A DNA stretch of 64,000 nucleotides, taken from Actinoplanes couchii. GTDB lineage: Bacteria > Actinomycetota > Actinomycetes > Mycobacteriales > Micromonosporaceae. Below, piece by piece: positions 59,704 through 64,000 of the stretch. Where the stretch lies: NCBI RefSeq assembly GCF_016862075.1, contig NZ_BOMG01000114.1:18922-82921 (forward strand), written 5' to 3'. Within the stretch, counting starts at the first letter, position 1. Every line of letters begins with the position of its first letter. The position numbers were made by a program, and so were the translations under genes. The notes under the pieces were generated by a model that searched no databases, had not been told where the DNA came from, and saw only the letters and a list, made by a program, of their open reading frames with translations.

Positions 59704-60552
59704 ATGGACACGATCACCTTTGCGCTGGCGGCGGGGCTGCTGGCGGCTTTCAACCCCTGTGGGTTCGCGTTGTTGCCGTCGTTCCTGGCGATTCTCGTCT
59801 CCGGGCCCGGGGGAGTGTGGCGGGCTCTGCGGCTCTCGGTGGCGATGACCGCCGGGTTCGTCACCGTTTTCGGGAGCATCGGGTTTCTGCTCAGAGTCAC
59901 CACCGCGCCGATCCAGCAGCATCTGCCGTGGGCCGCGGTCGGGATCGGGGTGCTGCTGGTGCTGCTCGGGGGCTGGCTGCTGACCGGGCGGGAGCTGCAA
60001 CTGCGGATTCCGCGGCTGGCCGCCGGGTCGCCGTCGCATTCGGTTCTCGCGCTGTACGGGTACGGGGCGTCCTACGCGGTGGCCTCGCTGTCCTGCACGA
60101 TCGCGCCGTTTCTCGCGGTCACCGGGCTGGTCTCGGGGGAGAGCGACATCCGGACCGGACTGAGCGCCTTCCTGGCGTACGCAATAGGCATGGGGTTGGT
60201 GGTGGGCCTGTTGGCGATGATGGTCGCGCTGGCCCGGGAGGCGACGGTCCGGCGGACCCGTGCGGTGCTGCCCTGGATCTCCCGGCTGAGTGGTGCGTTC
60301 CTGCTGGTCGCGGGGGCTTATGTGGCCTACTACGGCTGGTACGAGCTGCGCCTGATGTCCGGCGCCGGCAGTGCCCGGGATCCGATCGTCGGCGCGGTCA
60401 CCGGTGTGCAGGGGACGGTCACCACCTGGCTCGACGCGACAGGTGTGGTCTGGATCACCGCAGCGTTCGTGGCGGTGGTGGCGGTCGCGGTGCTGGCACG
60501 CCTGCGGCGGCGCACAAAACGGCAGATAACGTCACCTGCCAGTTCCCTGTGA
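59704..60552 (+). CDS. CcdA/DsbD-type membrane protein
   Basis: A 282-residue protein with about six to seven spans. The N-terminal AAFNPCGFALLPSFLAIL and the later SLSCTIAPFLAVTG carry the two Cys that pass electrons across the membrane in CcdA/DsbD proteins, normally to cytochrome c maturation factors or extracellular thiol-disulfide proteins. The ATG at 59704 is used, one codon after a GTG. The C-terminal spans beyond 220 are extra compared with minimal CcdA. No thioredoxin-like or cytochrome maturation gene is adjacent, so its partner is unknown. Confidence 0.88.
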   Translation: MDTITFALAAGLLAAFNPCGFALLPSFLAILVSGPGGVWRALRLSVAMTAGFVTVFGSIGFLLRVTTAPIQQHLPWAAVGIGVLLVLLGGWLLTGRELQLRIPRLAAGSPSHSVLALYGYGASYAVASLSCTIAPFLAVTGLVSGESDIRTGLSAFLAYAIGMGLVVGLLAMMVALAREATVRRTRAVLPWISRLSGAFLLVAGAYVAYYGWYELRLMSGAGSARDPIVGAVTGVQGTVTTWLDATGVVWITAAFVAVVAVAVLARLRRRTKRQITSPASSL

Positions 60553-60655
60553 AATCCTTTCATCGTCTTGACAAGTGAGTAGAACTTCGCGGCCTGCTGT
60601 CCGAATCCTGCCCGAGACGGAAGATTCTCGCTGGTGACAGCCCTGTAGCGTGCCG

Positions 60656-60689
60656 GTTCACCAGGAAGCCACGGGGGTTTCCTGTGAAC
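60656..60689. promoter_or_regulatory. Imperfect inverted repeat before secreted-protein gene
   Basis: GTTCACCAGGAA and TTCCTGTGAAC pair with one bulged C, just upstream of the ribosome site. It may be an operator or a leader hairpin; nothing more can be said. Confidence 0.4.
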
Positions 60690-60703
60690 TGAAGGAACAC
60701 CAC

Positions 60704-61264
60704 ATGCGCCGTGTCTTCGCCATCGCCGTGGCATCACTCGTCTCCTCCGGCGCCCTCCTCGGCACGCTGCCGGCCGCAGCCCAGGCCGCTCCGACGATCT
60801 GTGACCCGAACAGCTCCTGGGTCACCGTCAACAGCACCGCGCGGACGCTGAAGATCCTCAAGTCCGAGCACTGGGCCGCACCCTCCACGGCGCCGCTGAA
60901 GGTGACCAAGAACTGGAGCGGGGAGATCGACTTCGGCGCCTCATACACCGGCAGCATCGGCGGCAACCTGAGCGTCGAGGTGCCGGTCAAGGCGTTCAAC
61001 GTCGGCGCCGGCATCGATTCCAGCGCCGAGTTGGCGATGGACGTCCGGATCAAGAAGACCGTCTCGGTGACCCAGGACATCACGATCCCCAAGGGCCACA
61101 GCATGATCCAGTACGCCGGCGTCTACGTGACCTCCACCAGCCTCACCAAGAAGCAGTGCAGCAGCAACGGCGCGTCGGTCAAGACGGTGTTCAGCGGTTA
61201 CCTCACCGGCCCGCGGATGTCGTCCTCCGGCTGGATCGACTGCAAGGACACCACGGCCTGCTGA
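60704..61264 (+). CDS. Secreted protein of unknown function
   Basis: A 186-residue exported protein. The ATG at 60704 has AAGGA seven bases upstream; the longer frame is rejected. The signal peptide is about 1-28 (AQAAP). The mature part has alternating polar and non-polar strands (IDFGASYTGSIGGNLSVEVP, then KAFNVGAGIDSSAELAMDV), three Cys pairs or singles near the ends, and ends CKDTTAC. The pattern resembles the secreted protein at 56837-57376: a beta-rich, Ser/Thr-rich middle segment within a small exported chain. It could be related to aerolysin-like or lectin-like secreted proteins, but this is unproven. Confidence 0.7.
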   Translation: MRRVFAIAVASLVSSGALLGTLPAAAQAAPTICDPNSSWVTVNSTARTLKILKSEHWAAPSTAPLKVTKNWSGEIDFGASYTGSIGGNLSVEVPVKAFNVGAGIDSSAELAMDVRIKKTVSVTQDITIPKGHSMIQYAGVYVTSTSLTKKQCSSNGASVKTVFSGYLTGPRMSSSGWIDCKDTTAC

Positions 61265-61274
61265 CGCTGTGACG

Positions 61275-61309
61275 GACCGGCCCGCCGCCCTGCCCTCGGC
61301 GGGCCGGTC
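61275..61309. terminator. Bidirectional hairpin terminator
   Basis: GACCGGCCCGCC and GGCGGGCCGGTC form a perfect 12-bp stem with an 11-base loop between the converging secreted-protein and monooxygenase genes. Confidence 0.85.
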
Positions 61310-61328
61310 ATCGTTCGACGAATCGACG

Positions 61329-63107
61329 TCAGGACAGGATCTCGTCGATGTTGTCGGCGCGCCAGTTGCGCAGCAGCTCGTGGAAGACCACCGGGCCCGG
61401 GCCGAACGAGAAGCTCACCTGGCGCGGGTTGCCCTCGCCGTTGTAGTAGCCGGGCGTGCACTCGGCCTGGAAGGCGTACTGCTTCGGTGCGGTCGCGGAG
61501 ATCGTGTCGCACCACGCCTGCTCGGCCTCGGCGGACGGCTCGACCCGCTTCGCGCCCCGGCTGTTCGCCTCGGCCACCACCGCGCCGATGTGGGTGGCCT
61601 GCTCCTGCAGCACGTGCACGAAGTTGACCGCCGCCGCGTTCTGCATCGACCCGAGGTGGAACAGGTTCGGGAAGCCGTGGCTGTAGAACCCGTGCAGGGT
61701 CCGCGGCCCGCGCGCCCAGTGCCCGAGCAGCGGCATCCCGCCCCGGCCGGTCACCGGCAGCGTCCCGGACAGCACCCCGGAGATGCCGACCTCGAACCCG
61801 GTGGCGAAGATGACGCAGTCCACCTCGTACTCGGTGTCGCCGACCACGATGCCGGTCGCGGTCATCCGGGTGATGCCACCGGTGTCGGCGGTGTCCACCA
61901 GGGTCACGTTCTCCCGGTTGAACGTCGGCAGGTAGAAGTCGCTGAACGTGGGCCGCTTGCACATGTACCGGTACCACGGCTTCAGCTTCTCCGCGGTCTC
62001 CGGATCGGTGACGATCGAGGCCACCCGCGCCCGGATCTCGTCCATCTTGCGGAAGTCGGCGATCTCGTCGTGGTACGCCCGCTCCTCGTCGGAGATCGTC
62101 GGGTCGACCGTACCGGTCAGCATCTGCCGTTGCAGTTTGGCCGTGCCGGTCCAGCCGTCGGCGATCATGTCGGTGTCGACGTGCCCGCCGGTGACCAGGC
62201 TGAGGAAGTTCTCCATCCGCTCCCGCTGCCAGCCCGGCCGCACCGAGTCGAGCACCGCCTGGTCGGTGGGGCGGTTGCCACGGAAGTCGACCGACGACGG
62301 GGTGCGCTGGAAGACGAGGAGCTGCTCGGCGGTCTCGGCGACGTGCGGGATGACCTGGATGCCGGTGGCGCCGGTGCCGACCACCGCCACCTTCTTTCCG
62401 GCGAGTTTCTCGAGGTCGTCACCGGTGTAGCCGTAGTCCCAGCGGCTGGTGTGGAAGGTGTGCCCCTGGTACCCCTCGATGCCCGGGATGCCGGGGAGCT
62501 TCGGCTGGGTCAGGGTGCCGGACGAGATCACCACGTAGCGGGAGGTGAACGCGTCGCCGCGGTCCGTCGTCACGTGCCACTCGGCGGCCTCGTCGTCCCA
62601 GGTGAGCCCGGTGACCTTGGTGTGGAACATGGTGTCGTCGTACAGCTGGTACCGCTTGGCGATGTTGACGCAGTGCTGCCGGATCTCCTCGCCGGGGGCG
62701 TACCGCCACTTCGGGACGTAACCGACCTCCTCCAGCAGCGGCATGTAGACGGTCGCCTCGATGTCACAGTGGATGCCGGGGTAACGGTTCCAGTACCAGG
62801 TACCGCCGAAATCCCCCGCCTCGTCGATCACCCGCAGGCTCTGCACCCCGGCGTCGCGCAGTTTCGCCCCGCTCAGCAGGCCGCCGAACCCGCCGCCGAT
62901 CACTGTCGCCTCGACCCGGTCGGTCTTCGCCGCCCGCTCGGTGAACGGCGTGTACGGGTCCTTCGCGTAGTAGCCGAACTCGCCGGCCGTCTTCCGGTAC
63001 TGGGTGGCGCCGTCCGGCCGGATCCGGCGATCGCGTTCCGATCGATACCGGGCGCGCAGATCCTCCAGCTCCTGGGAGCTGAAGCGGTGGGGGATGGTGG
63101 GGGACAT
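61329..63107 (-). CDS. Baeyer-Villiger-type flavin monooxygenase
   Basis: A 592-residue FAD/NADPH enzyme that inserts oxygen next to a ketone. The ATG at 63107 has AAAGGG about seven bases upstream; the longer open frame is rejected. The FAD motif is GGGFGGLLSG (about 72-81), the Baeyer-Villiger fingerprint is GHTFHTSRWDY, and the NADPH motif is VVGTGATGIQV. GTWYWNRYPGIHCD is typical of the cyclohexanone/phenylacetone monooxygenase group. An extended N-terminal stretch of about 65 residues precedes the first Rossmann fold. A TetR gene lies upstream on the same strand and probably controls it. Confidence 0.92.
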   Translation of the reverse strand: MSPTIPHRFSSQELEDLRARYRSERDRRIRPDGATQYRKTAGEFGYYAKDPYTPFTERAAKTDRVEATVIGGGFGGLLSGAKLRDAGVQSLRVIDEAGDFGGTWYWNRYPGIHCDIEATVYMPLLEEVGYVPKWRYAPGEEIRQHCVNIAKRYQLYDDTMFHTKVTGLTWDDEAAEWHVTTDRGDAFTSRYVVISSGTLTQPKLPGIPGIEGYQGHTFHTSRWDYGYTGDDLEKLAGKKVAVVGTGATGIQVIPHVAETAEQLLVFQRTPSSVDFRGNRPTDQAVLDSVRPGWQRERMENFLSLVTGGHVDTDMIADGWTGTAKLQRQMLTGTVDPTISDEERAYHDEIADFRKMDEIRARVASIVTDPETAEKLKPWYRYMCKRPTFSDFYLPTFNRENVTLVDTADTGGITRMTATGIVVGDTEYEVDCVIFATGFEVGISGVLSGTLPVTGRGGMPLLGHWARGPRTLHGFYSHGFPNLFHLGSMQNAAAVNFVHVLQEQATHIGAVVAEANSRGAKRVEPSAEAEQAWCDTISATAPKQYAFQAECTPGYYNGEGNPRQVSFSFGPGPVVFHELLRNWRADNIDEILS

Positions 63108-63156
63108 GTTGAGACCCTTTCGCGGGGTACGTCCGGCGATCAAGAGCCCCAATTTA

Positions 63157-63168
63157 AAGCAACTGCTT
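63157..63168. promoter_or_regulatory. Candidate TetR operator
   Basis: AAGCA-AC-TGCTT forms a short palindrome in the AT-rich part of the gap between the TetR and monooxygenase genes, 50 bases before the monooxygenase start. The placement fits repression by the adjacent TetR protein (inference). Confidence 0.5.
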
Positions 63169-63208
63169 GACGTATGGGTGATCCCGGGGGTCCTAAGTGG
63201 CCGGTGTG

Positions 63209-63859
63209 TCAGAAGTTCCTGGTCACCGGCGCGCGATAGAGCCCCTCCAATGCGTCGATCAGGCTCGTTTCGGTCGTTTTCCATATCGGACGGACATCGG
63301 CACCGAGCGGCAGCAAGCGCTCACGGCGCGCACAGAAATGCAGAATCAGCGTGTGCGCCATGTCGTCACGTTCCCGGCGCACCTCCGGCGACATTTCCGG
63401 CAGAACCCGATCCAACCCCCGGAATACCGCCTGCAACGTCGGAAGTTCCCCCACCTCGGCCTCGGTCAGGTCCCGCAGGTTCGGGTCCGCGATCAACTGT
63501 GCGGCGAACCGGGCGTACCAGCTGGGATTGCCCAGGCTCGCCAGGTGCTCGGTGATCGGCCGGACCACGCACACCACCCAGTCCCGCACGTCGGCACTCG
63601 CGCCGATCGTGGCCAGCAGCTGCTGCCGGATCGCCGTCATCGGCTCGGCGTGCCGCTGCACGATCGCCCGGACCAGGTCGTTCTTGGACCCGAAGTGATA
63701 ACCGACGGCCGCGTTGTTGCCCTGCCCGGCGGCCTCGCTGATCTGCCGGTTCGACACCGAGAACACCCCGTGCTCCCCGAACAGCCGCTCCGCGGTGTCC
63801 AGAATCCGCTCGCGGGTGCTCTCCACCTGCTCGGCGCGGGCCTTCCTGGCGTACTTCAT
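63209..63859 (-). CDS. TetR-family regulator
   Basis: A 216-residue repressor. The N-terminal helix-turn-helix is typical: RERILDTAERLFGEHG, ISEAAGQGNNAAVGYHFGSK and DLVRAIVQRH. The C-terminal ligand domain (about 75-216) has WYARFAAQLIADPNL and a Cys in LILHFCARRERLLPLG. The ATG has GGAGA upstream. It lies 101 bases upstream of the monooxygenase gene on the same strand, so the two may share a promoter or be controlled through the palindrome at 63157. The ligand is likely a ketone or a terpenoid-like substrate of that enzyme (inference). Confidence 0.9.
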   Translation of the reverse strand: MKYARKARAEQVESTRERILDTAERLFGEHGVFSVSNRQISEAAGQGNNAAVGYHFGSKNDLVRAIVQRHAEPMTAIRQQLLATIGASADVRDWVVCVVRPITEHLASLGNPSWYARFAAQLIADPNLRDLTEAEVGELPTLQAVFRGLDRVLPEMSPEVRRERDDMAHTLILHFCARRERLLPLGADVRPIWKTTETSLIDALEGLYRAPVTRNF

Positions 63860-63873
63860 CAGATTTCTCCGTG

Positions 63874-63950
63874 GATGCTCCGGCCTTCGGGCCGGAGAGG
63901 AAACGGACTCCTGTGGGGCAGGTCAGGAATAGCCGATTCGCCGTCAGGGT
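63874..63950 (+). repeat. TnpB element left end, copy 2
   Basis: It matches the left end at 22889-22964 in sequence and orientation, sharing GATGCTCCGG, GGAGAGGAAACG and AGCCGATTCGCCGTCA. Here the terminal stem is perfect (CTCCGGCC-TTCG-GGCCGGAG, 63878-63897). The element itself would extend beyond the window. Confidence 0.75.
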
Positions 63951-64000
63951 GGATCGGCGTGCACCCTGACGAGTGATCCGCATGGTCATCTCCGAACAGT

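Overview
The window is uniformly GC-rich DNA with many GTG starts, short gene overlaps and strong AGGAGG-type ribosome sites. It fits a soil actinomycete chromosome. Several details fit a Micromonosporaceae/Streptomyces-like bacterium, perhaps Actinoplanes (inference): a CebR-type box at a secreted cellulase, class Ia ribonucleotide reductase genes behind a cobalamin riboswitch with NrdR boxes, sugar ABC operons without a local ATPase gene, and many secreted proteins. I saw no rRNA, tRNA, CRISPR array or prophage.

Layout. 1-5.8 kb: the end of an unrecognised gene, a GH5-Fn3-CBM2 cellulase with a CebR-like operator, a two-gene unit of a CD-NTase-like nucleotidyltransferase and a one-span membrane protein, and a divergent HxlR regulator/alpha-beta hydrolase pair. 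5.9-8.4 kb: a secreted beta-helix protein behind a GAGCGCTC palindrome, and an alkaline phosphatase. 8.4-14.8 kb: a LacI regulator divergent from a sugar ABC operon (binding lipoprotein, two permeases) ending in a GH78 rhamnosidase. 14.8-19.2 kb: an SRPBCC-ArsR operon under paired palindromes, a PD-(D/E)XK-like protein, and two exported or membrane proteins, separated by strong hairpins. 19.5-22.3 kb: a FAD/Fe-S D-lactate-type dehydrogenase. 22.9-24.3 kb: a TnpB element with recognisable ends, apparently clipping the gene after it. 24.3-31 kb: repeat proteins, an FAD monooxygenase, a maleylacetate reductase plus hydroxyquinol dioxygenase pair, and a cation/proton antiporter.

31-38 kb: an L,D-transpeptidase, a PepSY membrane protein that seems to start at CTG, a 3-hydroxyisobutyryl-CoA hydrolase, a serine hydrolase, and remnants of a kdp potassium-pump operon (kdpA and kdpC pieces, no kdpB). 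38.4-42.2 kb: tandem NrdR boxes, a B12 riboswitch and nrdAB. 42-48 kb: small membrane and hydrolase genes, an ArsR-SRPBCC pair full of short tandem repeats, a mutarotase and an amidohydrolase. 48-56.4 kb: an ABC-2 exporter operon divergent from a two-component system, then a second two-component system followed by a PepSY protein, with matching TTCAG direct repeats at both promoters. 56.6-64 kb: a 53-residue protein, two secreted beta-rich orphans, a NarL-type two-component system, a CcdA-like protein, a Baeyer-Villiger-type monooxygenase with a TetR regulator, and a second copy of the TnpB element left end at the right edge.

The points most worth following up are the CD-NTase/membrane-protein pair, the TnpB element with its second end copy, the kdp deletion remnant next to the doubly controlled nrd promoter, the TTCAG-box regulon, and the unusual density of in-gene minisatellites between 44 and 50 kb.
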